DNA from: CS2-K091 sp035527155
GTDB taxonomy: Bacteria > Planctomycetota > Phycisphaerae > Sedimentisphaerales > Anaerobacaceae
Assembly: GCA_035527155.1 (NCBI GenBank)
Contig: DATLBB010000269.1
Span: 1-6,415, forward strand
DNA length: 6,415 nt
Direction: 5' to 3'
Part shown: in pieces, positions 1 through 6,223 of the stretch
Numbering within the stretch: the first letter of the stretch is position 1
How the letters are laid out: each line of letters starts with the position of its first letter
The notes under the pieces: generated by a model
Database searches by the model: none
Told to the model about the DNA's origin: nothing
Seen by the model: only the letters and a program-made list of their open reading frames with translations
Made by a program: the position numbers and the translations under genes

Positions 1-73
1 AAAATTGTCTTGGAAAACCGATTAATCATTTTGTGTCCCTATATAATAATTACTTCGTGTCTCATATCCGGCA
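1..73. other. Region downstream of PFOR, nothing identified
   Basis: These 73 nt follow the PFOR stop. They are AT-rich and contain no convincing stem followed by a T-run on the minus strand, no start of another gene and no RNA gene. The PFOR terminator or next gene, if any, lies beyond the edge. Confidence 0.6.
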
Positions 74-3000
74 TTACGCTTGATGCGTCCGGCCGCAGGG
101 CAATTTCGCAAGCTGCTCCATCAAAGCGTATCTATCAGCCACGTCTTTTCTGGCAAGTTTGAGCAATTCCGCCGCTGCTTCCGGCTTCGATTGCTTTAGC
201 GTTCGATAACGATTCTCGCCGTAAGCATATTCTTCGAAGTCAAGTGTAGGAGCTTTCGAATCAAGATTCAGCGGGTTTTTGCCCTCTTCTTTAAGTTGCG
301 GATTGAATCTGTACAAAGGCCAATGACCACAGTTGACTGCCTGTTTCTGATGGTCATAGCCTTTGACCAGGTTGTAGCCGTGGGCGATACAATGGGAATA
401 AGCAATTATGAGCGAAGGACCTGGGTATGCTTCAGCCTCGACAAACGCCTTTACGGCCTGATTAGGATTGGCACCCATAGCAATTTTGGCGACATAAATA
501 TTGCCATAAGTCATAGCCAGGAGACCAAGGTCTTTCTTGGGTCTTGGTTTTCCTGCTGCAGCAAATTTAGCCACTGCCGCTCTTGGTGTCGACTTCGACA
601 TCTGCCCGCCTGTATTGGAATAGACCTCCGTATCCAAAACGAGCAGGTTGATGTCGACTCCACTTGCCAAGACGTGGTCCAACCCTCCGTATCCAATATC
701 GTAAGCCCATCCGTCACCGCCAAGCCCCCAAACTGATTTGCGCACAAGATAGTCAGCGACGTCTAACAATCGATTGCATTCTGCGCATTTACTCTTTCTG
801 CACTGCTCTTTGAGCTTTTCTACGCGGGCCCGCTGCTGTTCAATGGCGCTTTGTTGCGGGTCGTCGGCCAACGTCGCTGTTCGGATTTCTTCCGCCAGTT
901 TGGCATCAACGCAGCCTGCTTCTGTTACTTTAGCCAGCAGGCCGAGAGCACGTTCTTTGAATTTGTCAACTGTCAGACGCATACCCATTGAAAACTCAGC
1001 GCAGTCCTCAAAGAGGCTGTTACTCCATATTGGTCCCCTGCCATCCGCTCTCTTTGTATATGGCGTCGTAGGCAGATTGCCGCCGTAAATCGACGAGCAT
1101 CCTGTTGCGTTTCCAATCATGGCCCTGTCTCCAAACAACTGGGTCAGTAACTTTACATAAGGCGTTTCACCGCAACCGGCACATGCACCGGAATATTCAA
1201 ACAAAGGCTGAATCAACTGACTGCCCTTCACGGAATCGGCCTTGAACAGTTTTGGGTCCGTGTTTGGGATAGAAAGGAAATATTCATAATTATCACGCTC
1301 CTGCAAGCGAAGAGGTTCCTGCAGGGTCATATTGATCGCCTTTCGACCTGTCGGTTGCTTTTTTTCATCTTTCTCTTGGGCAGGGCAATTAGCTACGCAA
1401 AGGCCACAGCCGGTGCAATCTTCCGGCGCTACCTGGACGGTGAATTTCATACCAGCGAACTCTTTGCCTTTTGCATCAACACTCTTGAACGTCTCTGGAG
1501 CATCTTTGAGGTACTTTTCATCGTAAGCCTTTACTCTTATGGCGGCATGGGGGCAAAACAGTGAGCATCTTGCGCATTGAATACAAATTTCAGGCTCCCA
1601 CTTTGGTATGTCTACGGCAATGTTGCGTTTTTCATATTGGGTAGTTCCGGTTGGGAACTTACCATCGGCCGGCATCTTGCTGACAGGCAGCTTATCTCCA
1701 CGAAGCGCTATCATTTCTGCGGTTACTTCTTTGACAAAATCAGGGGCATCTTCCGGGACCGGCGGCCGCATCTTTATCTTACTGGTTACCTCGTCGGGAA
1801 CATCAACTTCATAAATTCTTTCAAGGGCGCCATCAACAGCTGCGTTGTTCATTTCAACGACTTTTTGCCCCTTCTTTCCATAACTTTTCTTGATGGCATC
1901 TTTAATGGCATTGACGGCCGTCTCAATAGGAAGAATGTTGCTGATTTTGAAAAATGCGGTTTGCATAATGACATTGATTCTCGGACCCAGGCCTATCTCC
2001 TGGGCAAGACCAATCGCATCAATGATGTAGAACTTCAGCTTCTTTTCGATTATCTGCTTCTGTACATCCTTCGGCAGAGTGTCCCATACCTTGTCCTTAG
2101 TATAGCTGGTAGTCAGCAAAAACGTTGCACCCTCACGCGCTGATGATAGCATATCATACTTTTCCAGGAAGCTCGGATTATGGCATGCGATAAAATCAGC
2201 CTTTTCTACAAGGTAAGGTCTGCGAATCATCTGTTCGCCAAACCGCAGATGAGATGTAGTAATAGCACCGGCCTTTCTCGAATCATAAACAAAGTAGCCC
2301 TGTGCGTAATTATCGGTTGTTTCGCCGATGATTTTTATAGAGTTTTTATTCGCACCTACGGTCCCGTCAGAACCAAGACCATAAAACATCCCCGAGAGAA
2401 GCCCCCCGCTGGAAATCTCAAAAGATTCATCGACGTCCAGGCTGGTATTCGTTACATCATCGATGATTCCTACCGTAAAGCCGTTTTTGGGCTTTGCAGC
2501 ATCGAGATTATCAAAAACTGCCTTCACCATAGCCGGTGTGAAGTCCTTTGAGCCCAATCCGTATCTTCCACCGACAATCAGTGGATATTTTTTAAAGGCT
2601 GTTTGTCCCTCATCCATCGCTTCGCCGATAGCGGTGCGAACGTCGAGGTATAACGGCTCGCCGAGCGAACCTGGCTCTTTCGTCCTGTCTAATACCGCGA
2701 TTTTCTTAACACTCTTGGGTAGAGAATCAACAAAATTCTTGCCACTAAACGGTCTATAAAGTCGCACTTTAACTACACCGACTTTTTCTCCTTTAGATGC
2801 CAGATACTCAGTCGTATCGTGGACGGTGTCGGCCGCCGAACCCATCACAACGATAACTTTCTCTGCGTCTTTCGGCCCAACGTAATCAAACAAATGATAA
2901 GCACGACCAACGAGTTTTGCGAATTTGTCCATCGTATCCTGGACAATCTTCGGGGTGGCTAAGTAATACTTGTTAACCGTCTCTCTGCCCTGAAAGTAAA

Positions 3001-3670
3001 CATCCGGATTCTGTGCGGTGCCGCTAATCATAGGTCTGTCGGGGCATAATGCTCTGGCTATATTTTGAGCTACAAGTTCATCATCAATCATCGCGCGCAT
3101 ATCATCGAATGATAACTGCTCGACTTTCTGAACCTCGTGGCTGGTTCTAAAACCGTCAAAGAAATGTAAGAAAGGCACTCGTGAGGCAAGAGTTGCCTGC
3201 TGCACGATAAGAGCGAAATCCATTACCTCCTGAACATTGCACGAACACATCATACCAAAGCCGGTCTCGCGACAAGTCATGACATCAGAATGGTCGCCGA
3301 ATATTGAAAGTGCCTGACAGGCTAATGAGCGAGCAGATATGTGAAAGACAGTGGGAAGCAGTTCGCCGGCAATCTTATACATACTTGGAATCATCAGCAA
3401 AAGACCTTGCGAAGCCGTGAAAGTAGTCGTTAAGGCACCTGTCGCCAGTGCACCATGTACCGCTGCCGCTGCGCCACCTTCCGACTGCATCTCCGTAACC
3501 GAAGGAATCGTGCCCCAGATGTTTGGCTCACCTTTGGCTGTCTTTGCATCGGCTATTTCTCCCATAGCTGAGCTCGGAGTTATCGGATATATTGCGATCA
3601 CTTCATTTGTGGCGTGGGCAACGTATGATGCTGCCGTATTGCCGTCGATTGTAACGATTTTGCGCTCCAT
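74..3670 (-). CDS. nifJ: Pyruvate:ferredoxin (flavodoxin) oxidoreductase, single-chain homodimer type
   Basis: Cytoplasmic enzyme that oxidises pyruvate with CoA to acetyl-CoA and CO2 and reduces ferredoxin or flavodoxin. The protein has 1198 residues. Domain I (about 1-260) carries YPITPSS at 28-34 with Thr31, Glu64 and Arg114, at the same positions as the substrate/TPP residues of the Desulfovibrio africanus enzyme. Domains II and III follow to about 630, then the EKR linker (EKR 680-682). The ferredoxin-like domain has two 4Fe-4S motifs, Cys696/699/702/706 and Cys752/755/758/762. The C-terminal TPP domain has GDGWAYDIG from 985 and NTGG at 1019-1022. Cys830, 833, 858 and 1094 match the proximal-cluster ligands. 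All cofactor residues are present, so it should be active. The C-terminus is about 55-60 residues shorter than D. africanus PFOR and appears to lack its protective domain VII. A cysteine-rich insertion (Cys957, 962, 965) is unusual. The ATG start is supported by GGAG 5 nt upstream. The gene is separated from its neighbours and probably has its own promoter. Confidence 0.98.
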   Translation of the reverse strand: MERKIVTIDGNTAASYVAHATNEVIAIYPITPSSAMGEIADAKTAKGEPNIWGTIPSVTEMQSEGGAAAAVHGALATGALTTTFTASQGLLLMIPSMYKIAGELLPTVFHISARSLACQALSIFGDHSDVMTCRETGFGMMCSCNVQEVMDFALIVQQATLASRVPFLHFFDGFRTSHEVQKVEQLSFDDMRAMIDDELVAQNIARALCPDRPMISGTAQNPDVYFQGRETVNKYYLATPKIVQDTMDKFAKLVGRAYHLFDYVGPKDAEKVIVVMGSAADTVHDTTEYLASKGEKVGVVKVRLYRPFSGKNFVDSLPKSVKKIAVLDRTKEPGSLGEPLYLDVRTAIGEAMDEGQTAFKKYPLIVGGRYGLGSKDFTPAMVKAVFDNLDAAKPKNGFTVGIIDDVTNTSLDVDESFEISSGGLLSGMFYGLGSDGTVGANKNSIKIIGETTDNYAQGYFVYDSRKAGAITTSHLRFGEQMIRRPYLVEKADFIACHNPSFLEKYDMLSSAREGATFLLTTSYTKDKVWDTLPKDVQKQIIEKKLKFYIIDAIGLAQEIGLGPRINVIMQTAFFKISNILPIETAVNAIKDAIKKSYGKKGQKVVEMNNAAVDGALERIYEVDVPDEVTSKIKMRPPVPEDAPDFVKEVTAEMIALRGDKLPVSKMPADGKFPTGTTQYEKRNIAVDIPKWEPEICIQCARCSLFCPHAAIRVKAYDEKYLKDAPETFKSVDAKGKEFAGMKFTVQVAPEDCTGCGLCVANCPAQEKDEKKQPTGRKAINMTLQEPLRLQERDNYEYFLSIPNTDPKLFKADSVKGSQLIQPLFEYSGACAGCGETPYVKLLTQLFGDRAMIGNATGCSSIYGGNLPTTPYTKRADGRGPIWSNSLFEDCAEFSMGMRLTVDKFKERALGLLAKVTEAGCVDAKLAEEIRTATLADDPQQSAIEQQRARVEKLKEQCRKSKCAECNRLLDVADYLVRKSVWGLGGDGWAYDIGYGGLDHVLASGVDINLLVLDTEVYSNTGGQMSKSTPRAAVAKFAAAGKPRPKKDLGLLAMTYGNIYVAKIAMGANPNQAVKAFVEAEAYPGPSLIIAYSHCIAHGYNLVKGYDHQKQAVNCGHWPLYRFNPQLKEEGKNPLNLDSKAPTLDFEEYAYGENRYRTLKQSKPEAAAELLKLARKDVADRYALMEQLAKLPCGRTHQA

Positions 3671-3675
3671 AAATT

Positions 3676-3679
3676 CTCC
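3676..3679 (-). promoter_or_regulatory. Shine-Dalgarno of the PFOR gene
   Basis: On the minus strand GGAG lies 5 nt before the ATG at 3670. This fixes the start, which matches the usual PFOR N-terminus (a short basic run, then the TIDGN segment). Confidence 0.8.
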
Positions 3680-3738
3680 ATTTTAACCAAGAAACCACAA
3701 TTACCATAAATACCGCCATTTGCTCGACCAGGAGAACG

Positions 3739-3756
3739 TTAAAACCGCGTTTTTAA
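3739..3756. promoter_or_regulatory. 18-bp near-palindrome in the PFOR leader, possible operator
   Basis: The minus-strand sequence TTAAAAACGCGGTTTTAA has perfect TTAAAA/TTTTAA arms and a CGCG centre; only the pair between arm and centre is mismatched. It lies 69 nt before the PFOR start and about 54 nt downstream of the predicted transcription start. The symmetry suits a dimeric repressor, or a small RNA hairpin. I do not recognise a specific regulator; it resembles but does not match the Rex redox-regulator site (TTGTTAA-N4-TTAACAA). Confidence 0.3.
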
Positions 3757-3816
3757 TGCACTCTAACGGACTGTAATATCAGCGCGGCGATTCCACCAAC
3801 GAGCTTGAAAAAACAT

Positions 3817-3845
3817 TTTATACAACTTTTTCCTGCGTTAGGCAA
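3817..3845 (-). promoter_or_regulatory. Candidate sigma70-type promoter for PFOR
   Basis: On the minus strand a -35 element TTGCCT (3840-3845, 4 of 6 to consensus) is followed by exactly 17 nt and a -10 element TATAAA (3817-3822, 5 of 6). Transcription would begin near 3810, giving a leader of about 140 nt before the PFOR ATG. It lies just downstream of the NYN gene stop, where a promoter for an independent PFOR transcript is expected. Found by eye only. Confidence 0.5.
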
Positions 3846-3892
3846 TGGAATTTTTGCCAGAATTGAGAACTTCGATAAAAGGAGGTACAAAA

Positions 3893-4369
3893 TTACTGCT
3901 CGATACCGAAGAATTTGAGCCATTGCCTGGTTTCGCTCTCACTTAGTCCCATGCGTTTGGCTTCCGGCTCTTTTACCGGCCTTTTTCGCCTTAACTGCTT
4001 CTGCAGATTGTCCCAGAAAACTTCTGATTTTACCGCGGTCGCTTTTCTTGTCCGGGCTGAATCTCGCAGTCTTCGGTCGCTGCTTACTATTGATAATCTT
4101 TTGGGTGCGGTGCTTGCTTTTATCTTGGTCTCGATTACCGTGTCGGCATCGGTGCCCAGGCCGGCAAAAAAGACCTCAAGATTTGCTATATTATCGAATT
4201 GGCTTTTGTCTCGCGGGCCGGTCCCATCAAAAATGATTTCGCCTTTTTCGCCGACCACCTTTAAGTACCTACTTATAACACAGCACAATTGGATATCACT
4301 GATTGGCTCAGATTCGTGCTCTATTTTTACAATTGAATGCAGCAGATTATGACCATCAATAATAATCAT
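3893..4369 (-). CDS. YacP/Rae1-like NYN-domain protein, predicted ribonuclease
   Basis: A 158-residue protein of the NYN (PIN-like) nuclease fold. The acidic signature is present: IIIDGHN at 2-8 (Asp5, Asn8), IIFDG at 45-49 (Asp48), a DAD at 74-76 followed by Glu80, and VSSDR at 95-99 (Asp98). This pattern is typical of the YacP group, whose Bacillus subtilis member Rae1 is a ribosome-associated mRNA endonuclease. A basic segment (about 123-140, QLRRKRPVKEPEAKR) precedes a C-terminal GLSESETRQWLKFFG tail, which resembles tails I associate with planctomycete homologues (recollection, not searched). Soluble, with no signal peptide or membrane segment. The ATG at 4369 is the only plausible start, because the fold begins at residue 2 and no alternative start codon lies between it and an in-frame stop at 4415-4417. 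It lacks a Shine-Dalgarno; a heptamer repeat occupies that position. It is 62 nt downstream of pyrC. RNA cleavage is inferred from the family; the substrate is unknown. Confidence 0.85.
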   Translation of the reverse strand: MIIIDGHNLLHSIVKIEHESEPISDIQLCCVISRYLKVVGEKGEIIFDGTGPRDKSQFDNIANLEVFFAGLGTDADTVIETKIKASTAPKRLSIVSSDRRLRDSARTRKATAVKSEVFWDNLQKQLRRKRPVKEPEAKRMGLSESETRQWLKFFGIEQ

Positions 4370-4423
4370 AGTTCGTAGTTCGTAGTTCGTAGTTCGTAGT
4401 CTATGAACTATGAACTACAAACT
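4370..4423. repeat. Heptanucleotide tandem and inverted repeat forming a hairpin
   Basis: Read on the plus strand, AGTTCGT occurs in four exact head-to-tail copies (4370-4397) plus a partial AGT (4398-4400). Three reverse-oriented variant copies follow: ATGAACT at 4403-4409 and 4410-4416, then ACAAACT at 4417-4423. In minus-strand RNA the arm 4402-4423 can pair with 4377-4398 around a 3-nt loop (4399-4401). That gives about 22 paired positions with one G-U pair and two A-C mismatches. The last repeat copy (4370-4376) abuts the NYN gene ATG. There is no T-run after the stem, so it is not a canonical intrinsic terminator. Confidence 0.9.
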
Positions 4424-4431
4424 ATTGTGTT

Positions 4432-5709
4432 TTACGCTTCAAATCTTATCTCGCCGCCAACGATTGTTTTTTCGACCTTGCCGGTAACTTTCCAGCCTTG
4501 ATAGGGACAGTTCCGGCTTTTTGAGCGGAATCTGTTTACGTCAATCTCATATTCGGCCTTTGGGTCGATAATGGCAACATCGGCCTGCTTACCTACCCCG
4601 AGCGTACCCTTATCAACGCCGATTATCTTGGCCGGCTTTTCTGTCATCAATCGGATAAGTGCGGGCCAGTCCAGAATACCCGGCTCTATTAACGCCTTGA
4701 CGTAAAGAGACAAAGCGCATTCCAGAGAAGCTATGCCAAAAGGAGCAGCTAAAAATTCCAGCTCCTTCTCGCTCTGCAGATGCGGAGCGTGGTCTGTTAC
4801 CAAAGCGTCAACCAGCCCTTCGGCAATCGCCTCCTTTAGGGCCTCGAGGTCTTTGGCTGACCGCAAAGGCGGATTCACCTTGTAATTGGTGTCGTATTCG
4901 GCGCAACACTCCTCGGTTAATAACAAATGATGCGGTGTAACCTCGCAGGTAACCGGCAGAGAATCTTTCTTGGCTGCCCTTATCAACTCAACCGACCCTG
5001 CTGTCGATATATGCAGGGCGTGATAGGGAACGTTTGTTTTTTTAACAAGCTGAATATCGCGCCACAGCATTGCCTCTTCTGCCAGCGGGTCTATTCCCGG
5101 TAATCCCAATATAGTCGAGTAGTAACCGGAGTTCATCACACCATTGCCGGCAAAAGCATTATCCTGACAATGCTGAGCTATAACCACATCGAACATATCG
5201 GCATACTTTAGGGCCCGCAGCATAACCGCCGGGTCCTGCACCCCCCTGCCGTCATCGGTAAAACCGACTGCGCCGGCCTCAGCCATAAATCCCATCTCTG
5301 CAAGCTCGATGCCTTCTCTATTTTTCGTCATAGTCCCCATTGTATAAACGTGTGTTTTTCTTGCCTGCCTGGCCTTTCGATGAATATACTCGACATCCGT
5401 TTCATTCTCGATAGGCGGTTTGGTATTCGGCATACAGACAACGGAAGTAAAGCCGGCCGCCACCGCTGCTGCTGAGCCGCTTGCTATCGTTTCTTCCTCT
5501 TCGTCACCAGGCTCACGAAAGTGGACGTGGATATCAATTAAACCTGGTGTGACCAATTTACCGGTGGCATCGATAATTTTCTGCACCTGTTTTTCAATTT
5601 TGCCGACCGCTGCAATGTTGCCATCGGCGATAAGCACATCGCACTGTTTGTCGACGCCGTTTGCAGGGTCGATTACACGACCATTTTTTATAAGAAGCTC
5701 GTTAGTCAT
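4432..5709 (-). CDS. pyrC: Dihydroorotase, class I (third step of UMP synthesis)
   Basis: Zinc amidohydrolase that interconverts N-carbamoyl-L-aspartate and L-dihydroorotate in the cytoplasm during de novo pyrimidine synthesis. At 425 residues it has the usual length of class I enzymes. The N-terminal beta-sandwich segment leads into PGLIDIHVHFREPG (55-68) with metal ligands His61 and His63 and substrate-binding Arg65. Further ligands are Asp153 in GFTDDG, His180 in AQHCQD, His233 in HALHIST, and catalytic Asp306 in TDHAPH. KVNPPLR (277-283) and APFGI (322-326) are also class I signatures. AQHCQD replaces the more common A(E)HCED, probably a lineage variant. All catalytic positions are intact, so this is unlikely to be a non-catalytic pseudo-dihydroorotase. 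It follows the DUF2283 gene by 37 nt with only a weak Shine-Dalgarno (AGAG about 8 nt before the ATG). No pyrB or other pyr gene is adjacent. Confidence 0.97.
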   Translation of the reverse strand: MTNELLIKNGRVIDPANGVDKQCDVLIADGNIAAVGKIEKQVQKIIDATGKLVTPGLIDIHVHFREPGDEEEETIASGSAAAVAAGFTSVVCMPNTKPPIENETDVEYIHRKARQARKTHVYTMGTMTKNREGIELAEMGFMAEAGAVGFTDDGRGVQDPAVMLRALKYADMFDVVIAQHCQDNAFAGNGVMNSGYYSTILGLPGIDPLAEEAMLWRDIQLVKKTNVPYHALHISTAGSVELIRAAKKDSLPVTCEVTPHHLLLTEECCAEYDTNYKVNPPLRSAKDLEALKEAIAEGLVDALVTDHAPHLQSEKELEFLAAPFGIASLECALSLYVKALIEPGILDWPALIRLMTEKPAKIIGVDKGTLGVGKQADVAIIDPKAEYEIDVNRFRSKSRNCPYQGWKVTGKVEKTIVGGEIRFEA

Positions 5710-5746
5710 TCTTTATACTCTAAGCCCTCTGCGCCGCTGCCGCTGT

Positions 5747-5983
5747 CTACCGTGTAACCCTTTTGCTTGCATTCAATATGGTAATACCCACAATTTGTCC
5801 TTCTTCATACCTGACTATGATGTCATCATCCGTTAGTTGAGAATCATCAGCGTGACTGGGCTTCTTGAAATTAACATAGAGCACATCTGCATCCCTGTCG
5901 TACGTCGTCCATATCCGGCTGTGAGGAATCTCTAATAACTGAGGCACAATGGTCAACATTCTTTCTATCTCTATCGCGGCCAT
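5747..5983 (-). CDS. DUF2283 family small protein
   Basis: A 78-residue protein whose C-terminal two thirds match the DUF2283 pattern: YDRDADVLYVNFKK (28-41), then an acidic DDSQLTDDDIIVRYEEG segment, then GQIVGITILNASK. DUF2283 proteins are small, of unknown biochemical function, and are often found beside toxin-antitoxin genes, particularly DUF4258-type putative toxins. The N-terminal 25 residues (EIERMLTIVPQLLEIPHS) are predicted helical and extend beyond the core. It lies 25 nt after hicA and 37 nt before pyrC, so it may be co-transcribed with both. The ATG is supported by a strong Shine-Dalgarno, better than those of its neighbours. A role as an accessory to the HicBA module is inference from position only. 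Confidence 0.88.
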   Translation of the reverse strand: MAAIEIERMLTIVPQLLEIPHSRIWTTYDRDADVLYVNFKKPSHADDSQLTDDDIIVRYEEGQIVGITILNASKRVTR

Positions 5984-5991
5984 AACCTTTG

Positions 5992-5999
5992 TCTCCTTT
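5992..5999 (-). promoter_or_regulatory. Strong Shine-Dalgarno of the DUF2283 gene
   Basis: The minus strand reads AAAGGAGA, with GGAG 9 nt before the ATG at 5983. It sits in the 25-nt gap after the hicA stop, so DUF2283 can be translated independently of the toxin gene. Confidence 0.75.
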
Positions 6000-6008
6000 C
6001 GAACTGCC

Positions 6009-6221
6009 TCAAAGCAGTTTCTTGAATTCCTTTACCGTCATCCCTGCATCTTTGATAATCCCACCCATCGTGAAAGCGTTGATTGGATTTACGCGAGGGA
6101 TGATGATAATTCGTCCGCCCTCGGTCATTGATATATGCTTACCTTCGCGGACCACCCAAAAGCCCGCTTTCTCAAAGGCCCTGACAGCGCGACTGTGGGA
6201 CACACCTGGAAGTTTTGGCAT
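6009..6221 (-). CDS. hicA: HicA family mRNA-interferase toxin
   Basis: A 70-residue protein of the HicA family, double-stranded-RNA-binding-fold toxins that cleave mRNA and are neutralised by HicB. It shows the N-terminal KLPGVSHSRAVRAFEKAGFWVVREGKHISM block with the presumed catalytic His29, a basic beta strand (RIIIIPR), and the C-terminal signature NPINAFTMGGIIKDAGMTVKEFKKLL. Length is normal and the frame intact. One departure is visible: the usual His-Asn after IPR is Val44-Asn45 here (consensus from memory). The gene begins 2 nt after the hicB stop, so translation is probably coupled. Gene order is antitoxin first, the reverse of hicAB in E. coli K-12. Regulation by the HicB-HicA complex at an upstream promoter is expected from the family, but that promoter lies outside the window. 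Confidence 0.92.
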   Translation of the reverse strand: MPKLPGVSHSRAVRAFEKAGFWVVREGKHISMTEGGRIIIIPRVNPINAFTMGGIIKDAGMTVKEFKKLL

Positions 6222-6223
6222 AA

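Noticed and set aside
296..2551. Several plus-strand open frames of 60-190 codons opposite the PFOR gene
   Set aside because: They are antisense shadows of a long, clearly conserved coding sequence; their translations show no recognisable domain and no convincing ribosome-binding site was noticed.
3671..3720. Short hydrophobic upstream reading frame (starting MAVFMVIVV) overlapping the PFOR start in another frame
   Set aside because: No Shine-Dalgarno precedes it and it reads on into PFOR out of frame; nothing supports translation.
3841..3858. Inverted repeat GGCAA/TTGCC after the NYN stop as a terminator
   Set aside because: The stem is only 5 bp with an 8-nt loop and is not followed by a T-run on either strand; one arm also overlaps the -35 candidate.
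3881..3885. Plus-strand GGAGG resembling a Shine-Dalgarno
   Set aside because: No ATG, GTG or TTG lies at a suitable distance, and the following sequence runs antisense into the NYN gene.
4370..4423. CRISPR array interpretation of the heptamer repeats
   Set aside because: Units are 7 nt, contiguous and without spacers; no cas genes are in the window.
5710..5725. TATAAA just before the pyrC ATG as a -10 element
   Set aside because: It is so close to the ATG that transcription would begin at or within the start codon, and no matching -35 is apparent.
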